From positions 496,001-560,000 of the forward strand of contig JAUZTG010000039.1 of NCBI GenBank assembly GCA_030734395.1: DNA of 64,000 nucleotides, given 5' to 3'. The position numbers and the translations under genes are program-made. The notes under the pieces are model-generated. The model was not told the DNA's origin. It saw only the letters and a list, made by a program, of their open reading frames with translations, and did not search any database. How positions within the stretch are numbered: position 1 is the first letter of the stretch; each line of letters opens with the position of its first letter. Shown piece by piece: positions 20,494 to 29,351 of the stretch. Source of the DNA: Sarocladium kiliense. Taxonomy: Eukaryota > Ascomycota > Sordariomycetes > Hypocreales > Sarocladiaceae.

Positions 20494-22299
20494 ATGAAGA
20501 CATCACACGCCACGTTTGTCACCGTCGCTAGCCTTCTCCCCGGCACCTTTGCCGCAGACTACGAACCAACATGGGAGTCAACTGACAAACACAATGCCTC
20601 CCCTGAATGGTTCCGCGACGCCAAGTTCGGTGTCTACTGGCACTGGGGTGCTTTCACAACTCCCCAATATGGCAGCGAATGGTATGGTCGCTATGTCTAT
20701 GAGCCCACGGGAGACGTGAGAGCCGAGCACACGAGGCGCTACGGACCTCCTGAGGAATGGGGCTACGAGAACTTCATTGTCGGTGCCGATGACCTTTCGG
20801 GGAATTGGGTACAGTTCCGTCCTGTACTGGCGTCCGAGGGTGGCGAGTTCGACCCAGAGTCGTGGATAGAGCTCGTCAAGGCTTCGGGTGCCAAGTTCGC
20901 TGGCCCAGTGGCAGAGCATCACGATGGATACTCAATGTGGGAGAGTAAGGTCAATGAGTGGAATTCCGTGGCGTATGGTCCGAAGATGGATCTTGTGAAG
21001 CTTTGGGAGGGTCTCGTGCGCGAAAACGGCATGAAGTTCCTCATCGCTATGCACCAAGCATTCAACACTAATGGCTTCTTCGAGTTCGCTCCGAAGCAAA
21101 ATGATACCAGCCACCAGAAGCTATACGGCCAGCTTCCCAAGGAAGAATCCGACCAGCTGTGGTTGGACAAGCAGGTTGAAGTCCTTGATCATGTTCAGCC
21201 TGACATGATCTGGAATGACTTCTCCCTGGACAGCCCCGGCTACTGTCAAGGTGCTCCTTTCGCATGCAACATTGGCGAGCAGCAGCGTCTGGAGTACCTA
21301 GCCCACTACTTCAACCGCGGTGTTGAGTGGAACAAGGAGGTTCTCACCACGTACAAGCACTTCGATGTCGGCTTCAGGGATACCTCTGCCGTGGCAGACT
21401 TTGAGCGCGGTGGCCCTGAGGATATTGTTCGCCCTTATTGGCTTACAGATGATGCTATTAGCGCATCAAGCTGGAGTTACACCGTCGGCATGCCACTCTA
21501 CAACTCAGTCCAGATGATTCACTCATTCCTTGATCGTGTTAGTAAAAACGGCAACATGCTTCTTAATATCTCTCCAACAGCCGTTGGTGTCATCCCAGAG
21601 CAACAACAGCAAGTTCTTCGCGATATTGGTGCTTACCTGGCGCGTTATGGAGAAGCTGTGTATGAGACTCGCGCTTGGGATATCTATGGTGAAGGACCGA
21701 ACAAGGCCGGTGGTGGCTCTTTCACGGCTCCTTTGACTGGTAACAGCAGTGATATCCGCTTCACCAGGAACAAAGACAAGAGCATTCTTTACGCTACTGT
21801 TCTTGGCTGGCCGGATGATTCATCTGTTTCCATCACATCCCTTGGCTCTAATGCAGGTGTCGATCTCTCAGGTCTGACATCCATCGAACTTCTTGGTGAT
21901 TCAGCCGGTTCTTACACAGCTGTTACCGACTGGGAGCAAAACGCAGACGAGCTCACCATCAGCCTTCCCTCGCAACCCTCTGAGTCACAAGCATATGTTC
22001 TCAAGCTCAGCTTCAGCTCTCATATCCCCGTGCCACAGATCAAGGGCGGAGTCTCAGCCTTCACCTCAGACAGCATCAATGGACGTGGAATCTCACTACC
22101 TCAAGGAGAGTTCAAGTCAACTTTCTTCACTGATGAGGGTACTGCACCTGAGGATGTTACTCTGCTTCGTGTGGATGATGGGGCAAGTGTCACCGTGTAC
22201 ACGAATGGCGACCTGTCCGGTGATTCTACGGTCTATGACAGCGGCGAGCATGCTATCGAGAAGGGGACTTTGGGATCTCTTAAGGTAGAAAGTGCTTGA
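20494..22299 (+). CDS. Secreted alpha-L-fucosidase, GH29
   Basis: Single-exon 601-residue glycosidase that removes terminal alpha-linked L-fucose from glycans. A signal peptide (MKTSHATFVTVASLLPGTFA) ends near residue 20. The GH29 catalytic domain spans about residues 25-370: WFRDAKFGVYWHWGAFTTPQ (substrate-binding HWG), VAEHHDGYSMW (the conserved HHDGF-like block) and DHVQPDMIWNDFSLD, where the aspartate of WND is the expected nucleophile. SKNGNMLLNISP closes the domain. A beta-sandwich region (about 400-601) follows, longer than in minimal GH29 enzymes. It lies alone on the plus strand among minus-strand cysteine-rich genes; no functional link is evident. Use is probably scavenging of fucosylated plant or fungal glycans. 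Confidence 0.93.
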   Translation: MKTSHATFVTVASLLPGTFAADYEPTWESTDKHNASPEWFRDAKFGVYWHWGAFTTPQYGSEWYGRYVYEPTGDVRAEHTRRYGPPEEWGYENFIVGADDLSGNWVQFRPVLASEGGEFDPESWIELVKASGAKFAGPVAEHHDGYSMWESKVNEWNSVAYGPKMDLVKLWEGLVRENGMKFLIAMHQAFNTNGFFEFAPKQNDTSHQKLYGQLPKEESDQLWLDKQVEVLDHVQPDMIWNDFSLDSPGYCQGAPFACNIGEQQRLEYLAHYFNRGVEWNKEVLTTYKHFDVGFRDTSAVADFERGGPEDIVRPYWLTDDAISASSWSYTVGMPLYNSVQMIHSFLDRVSKNGNMLLNISPTAVGVIPEQQQQVLRDIGAYLARYGEAVYETRAWDIYGEGPNKAGGGSFTAPLTGNSSDIRFTRNKDKSILYATVLGWPDDSSVSITSLGSNAGVDLSGLTSIELLGDSAGSYTAVTDWEQNADELTISLPSQPSESQAYVLKLSFSSHIPVPQIKGGVSAFTSDSINGRGISLPQGEFKSTFFTDEGTAPEDVTLLRVDDGASVTVYTNGDLSGDSTVYDSGEHAIEKGTLGSLKVESA

Positions 22300-22432
22300 T
22301 TTCTCAGTGTGCCAGAGGAAGAGATTCAGAAATTTTATATCAGAAGTAGAGAAGTTTGGTTGTTTCTCATCAAAGTGTTAGTCTATCAGCTCGGTCTCAT
22401 CAGTGGCGATATCTCATCAAGTGAAAGCACCC

Positions 22433-22654
22433 TTAACGGCGCGTTCTTCTACGATTCCAGAGCAAATGACACTCATTGCACCGATATCTCCTGTCCGTTT
22501 GCCAGATGGTCTCGACGTGCTTGCAATCTTGAAAGTCAATGCCCCTTTCGTGAGCCTCGTCGCAGATGACTGGTGCCACTGTTGGGTTGAACTTTGTTTG
22601 CCAATGCATGGTGCAGTCTCTGCAATAGAATATTACCCACGTATATCCGCACAT
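22433..22654 (-). CDS. Small seven-cysteine protein, family member B
   Basis: Single-exon 73-residue protein of unknown function. Cysteines at 2, 11, 14, 31, 44, 59 and 62 match the other members; no other cysteine is present. It begins MCGYTWVIFYCRDC and ends RYRCNECHLLWNRRRTRR, a basic tail after the last CxxC. Outside the cysteines, similarity to the other members is low, apart from an aromatic residue before Cys11 and YCRDC/YCRSC-like sequence. A TATAAT box lies on the same strand at 22741-22746, about 90 bp upstream. It is 3'-to-3' with the fucosidase gene (133 bp apart). No signal peptide. Confidence 0.57.
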   Translation of the reverse strand: MCGYTWVIFYCRDCTMHWQTKFNPTVAPVICDEAHERGIDFQDCKHVETIWQTDRRYRCNECHLLWNRRRTRR

Positions 22655-22961
22655 GATGGCTTGTCTTCTTGGGGATGTTGACTGTTGAGTCGATGCTGCT
22701 CAAGAAGAAGGTCTAAGACAACCCATTAAAAGCTCCTGGCATTATAAATGGCTACTAGTAATCACACTATGTGTCACACAGGCACAGCATTGATGCTAGG
22801 AGCTTTGCAGCTTACCAATGCTACCGGAACTATACGTAAGCTATATCGTCTTGATCGCAACTCACATCAACCATTGTCCGAGAAACTATCCCGCCACAGG
22901 TCCTGCTTCAGAGCCCATGTAGTTCCCAAGAGACTAACTACAGAAGCAAGACTCAGGCGAT

Positions 22962-23180
22962 TTACCTCCGTTGTTTTTCGCGTCGGTTTTCCATACACCG
23001 ATCGCACAATCCATCGTGTGATTTCTCCAAGCGCCAAGCTACGAAGTGGCACTGAACAGCACTGATCTTCTGTTGAACCGCATACTCGCATCTGACGGCC
23101 AGGCTGTCGTAATCCTTTATGACGAATATGATCTTGCAGCAATCCATGCAGACAAGCATTCTTTCTACCCATTCACACAT
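22962..23180 (-). CDS. Small seven-cysteine protein, family member C
   Basis: Single-exon 72-residue protein of unknown function. Cysteines at 2, 11, 14, 31, 44, 59 and 62 keep exactly the spacing of members B and D; Cys15 is extra. It begins MCEWVERMLVCMDCC and ends GLCDRCMENRREKQRR. GLCDxC is shared with member D, and the basic tail with A and B. It starts 308 bp upstream of member B's start codon on the same strand, in tandem order. No signal peptide, so secretion by the classical route is unlikely. The short AT-rich stretch TTAAATAG about 45 bp upstream is the only promoter-like sequence seen. Confidence 0.55.
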   Translation of the reverse strand: MCEWVERMLVCMDCCKIIFVIKDYDSLAVRCEYAVQQKISAVQCHFVAWRLEKSHDGLCDRCMENRREKQRR

Positions 23181-23944
23181 GTTGTCTTTGTTACCGTGAA
23201 CCGATACTATGATGTAAGGGCTATTTAACAGAGATTAGAGCATCCTTGGTGTTCATTTAAAGACATGTCTTATACGTCTGTTTTGCGCTTGCCACCTTCA
23301 AGAGTAGTCAATCACTGCAATAGAAGAGGATACCAATACTAAGATGCTAGAGCGATGTACGTATATTGAAAGAGGGTGGAGTACCAGCTGTGACTCTACT
23401 CTCTGACACCCTTTGATGTGCTTGTAAGGCTCGACCTGTATCACCAGGGCACACACGCTCAACATTTTTCTGACCTTTCTGGGCCAATACTACCGGTTGC
23501 ATCACGCGAATCGACGTGGTAATCTCATCGCCTGCCCATGGAGAGCTGATGCTTTGCGCAAGTCACCACACAATTAATTCTTATGGAAAAGGGAGATCGG
23601 CGATTTGCCCGCAGTGGGTTGCACTATGGAATCACCGCTTCATCAACGCAGGCAAAGTACAATCTCTTTTGAGAGAATTCAGGGTATAATGCAGTGTCAT
23701 GAACCGGGTTCCTGGTCAGTCAACTGTTTGTCTTGCTCGCTTATTAGTGGAGTATATCACAAGCCTTTCTATCAAAGCTAGAATTCGAGTCAAACGCAAG
23801 GCACCATCGTCTAGTACGTGCCGCAGCCCTCTGACCGCAATTCACAACCGTCGATCCTGGGCTTCTCTCCCGCCTGCGACCGTGCTTGTTTGTCAAAGAA
23901 TGGCCGCAGGATAGATACTCTCGGCGGTCAAACAGCCCAATTCA
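23181..23944. other. Intergenic between cysteine-rich members C and D
   Basis: 764 bp with no supported gene. It should contain the promoter of member C and the 3' end of member D. Confidence 0.4.
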
Positions 23945-24151
23945 TCAGTCTTCACTCGGAGGCAGACAAAAGTCGCACAGCCCAGCCTCGATGAACTGAT
24001 AATGGTAGGTTTTACGACGACACTGACTGGGCTGAATTTGTCGGTCGATTGCCTGCCGGCATGGAACTGGTGGTGTGAGATGGTCCTCATGGATGGCCAT
24101 GATGGCCTGACAACTTCTACAGTAGTACTTGACTCTTCTGTACTGACACAT
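23945..24151 (-). CDS. Small seven-cysteine protein, family member D
   Basis: Single-exon 68-residue protein of unknown function, the shortest member. It has exactly the seven cysteines of the pattern (2, 11, 14, 31, 44, 59, 62). It begins MCQYRRVKYYCRSC, has HEDH at 21-24 followed by a proline-rich PPVPC, much like HDKH...PQPC in member A, and ends GLCDFCLPPSED with no basic tail. The two CxxC pairs (11/14 and 59/62) plus Cys31/Cys44 could bind one or two zinc ions. A palindromic-looking AT box (ATTTATAC on this strand) lies about 110 bp upstream. No signal peptide or membrane segment. Confidence 0.58.
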   Translation of the reverse strand: MCQYRRVKYYCRSCQAIMAIHEDHLTPPVPCRQAIDRQIQPSQCRRKTYHYQFIEAGLCDFCLPPSED

Positions 24152-24551
24152 GATGTCCAGGAAGTCTACTATGGGGTTTCTGGCTAGGATATGCGCACTG
24201 TCTGTTGGACAACAAACCCAAGGGAATCCTCAAGAGTCCCACCTGTTTCCATCATGGCTGTATAAATATTTGGTTCTGGACATCTTGAAGCGTGCCTGAT
24301 TCACTGCAGCCGAATGAGCGGTATCGCTGAGGACATCGTGAAGCAGTCAGCGAATTTCAGTGATGGTGCAGGGCAATAGATGAAAGCAGCCATGTCATCT
24401 CCGGCACAAAAATCCGAACTACATGAAGCAAGTCAGGCAGGGATCGCTGTTTGGTTTAACCTCAATGAAAGAACGTTGTCATAAGGCTCGGACAGCCAAG
24501 GTGGAATCAGGCCGCCGCAGCTCTTCGTATAGAAGCGCCCATGCAATAGGA

Positions 24552-24575
24552 TCTCAACCCCCTCCAGGGTTGAGA
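24552..24575. repeat. Perfect inverted repeat, 9 bp stem
   Basis: TCTCAACCC, a 6 base spacer (cctcca), then GGGTTGAGA. A clean hairpin or paired protein site about 500 bp upstream of the chitin synthase start. Function unknown. Confidence 0.5.
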
Positions 24576-24678
24576 CTCGAAATAAATCATATTTCACTTT
24601 ACAATGAAACAAGCGCTTAGTTGTCTTGTGCAGGGTTTAGGCGCCCTTACAAAACCAAGACACCATTCATGACCCCTG

Positions 24679-24695
24679 CAGGGTAGCGTACCCTG
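24679..24695. repeat. Perfect inverted repeat, 7 bp stem
   Basis: CAGGGTA, spacer gcg, TACCCTG. It lies 104 bp after the previous hairpin; both contain a GGGT/ACCC core, but the arms are otherwise different. Confidence 0.45.
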
Positions 24696-25074
24696 TGCCT
24701 GGTTGCCCGGTCAACCATCTCATCGCACAGCCGCTTTGTTGACGCCGCGACGCCTCTCCTCCACTCTGCGAACCGCAGCATCCGCCTCGTCACCTCGACA
24801 AGTCACATTAGCTCCCGTGTTCCCCACCTTCTGGCTGTTTCCAAGTAAGCAAAGCAAGCAATCGCATTGATCCTGCGACCAACTTGAACCTGGGATCAAT
24901 CCCTTTCTTTGCACTCTTCATTCTTCCAGACTACACACTCACACGTATCGCTTCTCACTTTCGTCAAAAGGTACTGCGCTCACCCGCATTCCTGTCTTCC
25001 TCCACAGAGTGTGATACATCACAAGCAAAACAACATCACCACATTCCAGCACAGGACCCTCCTCATCCTACCAA

Positions 25075-28000
25075 ATGGATCGGCCAAACACGCCGGGCTC
25101 CAGGCCGCCGGACTACAGCCTGCCCTCGTACGACGACGAGCACGACACGCCCACCGGCTCCAATGGCGCTGCCGTCCGCCTGTTGACCTCCGTCGACGAT
25201 TATGACAGTCGCCCGTATGTACCACCCCGCTCTCCTTGTTTGTCCCATGAGGCTTTGTCCATTCCTTTGCCGTCATTATCCCAGCAGCAGCAGCAGCAGC
25301 AGCAGCAGACCAAAGTGGTGCCACGAGGATCCCCTGCTGCTCGCAAACCTGTCCCACGGAAGCTGCCAGTGCTGCTTTCGCCATTGTTGTCATCTGAGAA
25401 ACCTGAAGAAGGAAGAAGAAGAGAGACGGAGGAGGCTGCATTCACTACACCAGACCATCTCAACAGTCTGAAGCAGCAGGAAGAGGCAACGACACAGCCA
25501 GCCTCAACATCAGCCTCAAGTCCTCTCCAGCGCACTTCGACTCTTGACAACAGAGACAACAGTCGCAAAAGCAGCTTCTTGACCCGTCCAGGCTCTGTAA
25601 AGTTGCAGAAGAGGAACAAGCCCAAGCAGGTCGTCATCAGCGAGATCGTCGAGTCTCTGCCCATCATCCCCGAGGGCCCAAGTGATCGCCTCGCCCATCG
25701 CAACACCTCTACCTCCTCTCATCCTCTTCATATGACCTCTTCACTTCACATCTCTCCTCCCTCTCCTTCACGACAACCTCATGGCAGCCCTCCTCCAACA
25801 TACACCACCACAATGAAGCAACCACGCAATACCAGAAGCTCACCTCGCAAACTCCCTAGTCCTCCTCGCCATGCTCGCCAATCCTACCAGCCCAGCGTCA
25901 ACTCGTCGCATTCACGCCCAGGCTCAATCATGGGCGATGCGCCGTCCATGCCTCCTCCAGACTCGACCTACGTTCCCTTTGCTGGCCGAGACAGCTCCCC
26001 TCAGAGACCGTGGACTCCATCATCGCGCATGTCCGATTACTCACGCCCTCCTGCGTCGAACGTCTCCTACGAACCTGCCGATATCAATGGCAGCCCCAGA
26101 CCAGGCACACCGTCCTCGAGATACGGCGGCAGTCCACGGCGTCCTCTGCCTCCCGCGCCTCTGTTCTCCAACTCAACGCGCAACTCACAAGCCTTTGCTG
26201 AAGATGCGACTATCGACATCCCGTTGAATGATCCTAGCAGTCGCCGTGGCAGAGACGACGACGATGTCTTCGGTCCCGAATCAGACCTCAGCGACGCGCG
26301 CCCTATGCCCATCGATCGCAACTCATACATGTCTTCATCACAAGTCACCCTTAACCAGGACCCTGACGATGATGAAGAGGACTACTACGATGAGAAGACC
26401 GGCCAATACAGCCGAGCCCCAGACGGTGCTCAGGAACGTCGCGGTGTTCGCGCGCCCCAGACTTCCACTCGCGAAGTCCAGCTCATCAATGGCGAACTCA
26501 TCCTCGAGTGCAAGATCCCTACCATCCTCTACAGCTTCCTCCCTCGTCGCGATGAGGTTGAGTTTACACACATGCGGTATACAGCCGTCACCTGCGACCC
26601 AGACGACTTCGTCCCCAAAGGTTACAAGCTCCGCCAGCAAATCGGTCGTACAGCTCGTGAGACTGAGCTCTTCATCTGCGTCACCATGTACAACGAAGAC
26701 GAGATTGGCTTCACCCGCACAATGCACGCCGTCATGAAGAACATTGCGCACTTCTGCTCCCGTTCGCGGTCTCGAACTTGGGGCGAGGCCGGATGGCAGA
26801 AGATCGTCGTATGCATCATCTCAGATGGACGTGAGAAGATTCACCCTCGGACATTGGATGCCCTGGCCGCTATGGGCGTGTATCAGCATGGCATCGCGAA
26901 AAACTACGTCAACAACCGTGCTGTGCAGGCTCACGTGTACGAGTACACCACGCAAGTTTCCCTCGACTCGGATCTGAAGTTCAAGGGTGCTGAGAAGGGC
27001 ATTGTGCCTTGTCAGATGATCTTCTGTCTGAAGGAGAAGAACCAGCGCAAGCTCAACTCGCACAGATGGTTCTTCAATGCTTTCGGCAAGGCTCTCAACC
27101 CGAATGTTTGTATTCTCCTGGATGTTGGAACGCGGCCTGGTACCAACTCGCTGTACCACCTGTGGAAAGCTTTCGATACCGACTCGAATGTTGCCGGTGC
27201 TTGCGGCGAGATTAAAGCTATGAAAGGAAAATTTGGAAGTAATCTTCTCAATCCGCTCGTCGCCTCTCAGAACTTCGAGTACAAGATGTCCAATATTCTG
27301 GACAAGCCGCTTGAGTCGGTGTTCGGGTACATCACCGTGTTGCCTGGTGCTCTCAGTGCGTACCGATATCACGCGTTGCAGAATGATGAGACGGGCCATG
27401 GTCCGCTTAGCCAGTACTTCAAGGGTGAGACGCTGCATGGTCAGCATGCTGATGTCTTCACGGCGAACATGTATCTGGCTGAGGATCGTATCCTCTGTTG
27501 GGAGCTGGTGGCGAAGCGGAATGAGAGATGGGTTCTGAAGTATGTGAAGGGGTGTAAGGGAGAGACTGATGTGCCTGGTAAGTTGTCTTCGTTCCAATGC
27601 ATGGTAGACCGAGCTGTCTGCTAACACAACCAGATGCCGTTCCCGAGTTCATCTCACAACGTCGTCGCTGGCTCAACGGTGCCTTCTTCGCCGCCGTGTA
27701 CTCCCTCGTCAACTGCCGCCAGATCATGACCACAGACCACACTCTCGCCCGCAAGATCCTCCTCGGCGTCGAATTCGTCTATCAATTCGTCCAGCTTCTC
27801 TTCACCTACTTCTCCCTCGCCAACTTTTACCTCACCTTCTACTTCATCGCCGGTGGTCTTGCCGACGACCGTATTGATCCCTTTGGTCACGGTATCGCCA
27901 AGGTCATCTTCATCATTCTACGGTTCACCTGTATCCTCCTTATCTCGTCGCAATTCATCCTATCGTTGGGTAACAGGCCGCAAGGTGCGAAGAAGCTGTA

Positions 28001-28802
28001 CTTTGCTAGTATGATCATCTACGCCGTCATCATGCTGTACACAACATTCGCCTGCGTCTACATCATCGTTTCCCAACTCACCGGCAAGGACGGCGAGACT
28101 GTATCAATCGGCGATAACGTCTTCACCAACCTCATCGTCTCAACTGTCTCGACCTACGGCCTATACCTCTTCATGTCCCTCCTCTACCTCGAGCCCTGGC
28201 ATATGATCACCTCCTTTTTGCAGTACTTCCTGCTCCTGCCCTCCTACATCTGCACCCTGCAGGTCTACGCGTTCTGCAACACGCACGATGTCACCTGGGG
28301 CACCAAGGGCGACAACGTCATGAAGACAGATCTCGGTGGTGCAGTTGGTAAAGGTCAGACAGTCGAGCTTGAGATGCCCTCTGAGCAACTCGACATCGAC
28401 TCTGGATACGACGAAGCTCTTCGTAACCTCCGTGACCGTCTCGAAGTCCCCAATCCACCTGTCAGCGAAGCTCAGATGCAGGAAGACTACTACAAATCCG
28501 TGCGTACCTACATGGTCCTTGTGTGGATGATCGCCAACGGCATTCTCGCCATGGGCGTCTCAGAAGCATACGGCAGCTCGGGCATCGGCGATAACTTCTA
28601 CCTCCGCTTCATTCTCTGGGCCGTCGCCGCCATAGCCCTCTTCCGAGCCATCGGATCAACGACCTTCGCGGTCATGACGGCAGTGAACTTCGTGGTAGAA
28701 GGCAGGGTGAGGATGAGCCTGAAGGCACCCAAGTGGATGGGAGGCTTGGGAGGCAAGATCTCGGATAAGGTGAGTAGTGTGGGGAGCAGTATGAGGAGCT
28801 GA
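25075..28802 (+). CDS. Chitin synthase, division 1 (class I/II type)
   Basis: Processive membrane GT2 enzyme that makes chitin from UDP-GlcNAc for the cell wall. Exons 25075-27577 and 27634-28802; 1223 residues as drawn. The catalytic core is complete: [53 protein letters not shown] (the ExDR-like acid), and [13 protein letters not shown], which spans the intron. Six to seven membrane segments follow on exon 2. The first ~470 residues are low-complexity (Pro, Ser, Gln, Arg), much longer than the usual class I/II N-terminus, and include nine glutamines. A GTATGT donor-like site at 25215 hints at an extra early intron, but no acceptor there keeps the frame well, so the N-terminal 200 residues are uncertain. 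The class is judged by eye. Confidence 0.9.
25282..25308 (+). repeat. (CAG)9 microsatellite coding for polyglutamine
   Basis: Nine uninterrupted CAG codons inside the disordered N-terminus of the chitin synthase. Pure repeats of this kind tend to vary in length between strains. Confidence 0.8.
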
Positions 28803-29351
28803 GAGGTGTACGTGTGCGATTTCTGGAAAATTGCTTTTGTGTGTTACACGCTTGTTCAGGAGTTTGGGGGACATATGGCGTTCTAGGCGACAAAAGGGAA
28901 GATGGATGCTATCTTGCATGTATGTATTGGATGTGCTCTTGTTGATACGAAGAGAATGGGATAATGATAAGGACCTGTGGCTTGGATCTGTATGCTCGCG
29001 CTGTTCGTGCCCATGTGCTCTTGATGAAGACCTGAGAGAAGGACTCAAGCGGATTGTGATTTCATACAGGGGTTCTTCTGACATATTGGAAATGCTACTT
29101 TGATTGCACACTCGACTAACGTTCCGCACGGCTTCTGTCTACTTCAAGGTCTAGGAGGCATGGCTAAGAAATGGCTTTGAAGTGGTATAACGTCAGGAGC
29201 GAACACGCATCCCATAAATTTGTACGCCTTCCCAGTAGCTAACACTAATGCTTTATATCCTTCCAAGTCGTTTCTCTTCCACTGAACTACTATGCACAAA
29301 AAACTCATGACCTCGCAGATATCTTTTTTCGTCTCCAGACACACGTTAGAT
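28803..29351. other. Convergent 3' region
   Basis: 549 bp between the stop codons of chitin synthase (plus) and sulfite reductase (minus). No gene or structure seen. Confidence 0.5.

Larger units (their letters stand above)
24152..25074. other. Divergent intergenic region, member D / chitin synthase
   Basis: 923 bp. The right 170 bp is C- and T-rich and looks like the leader of the chitin synthase gene. Two perfect short hairpins lie in the middle (listed separately). No gene seen. Confidence 0.4.
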
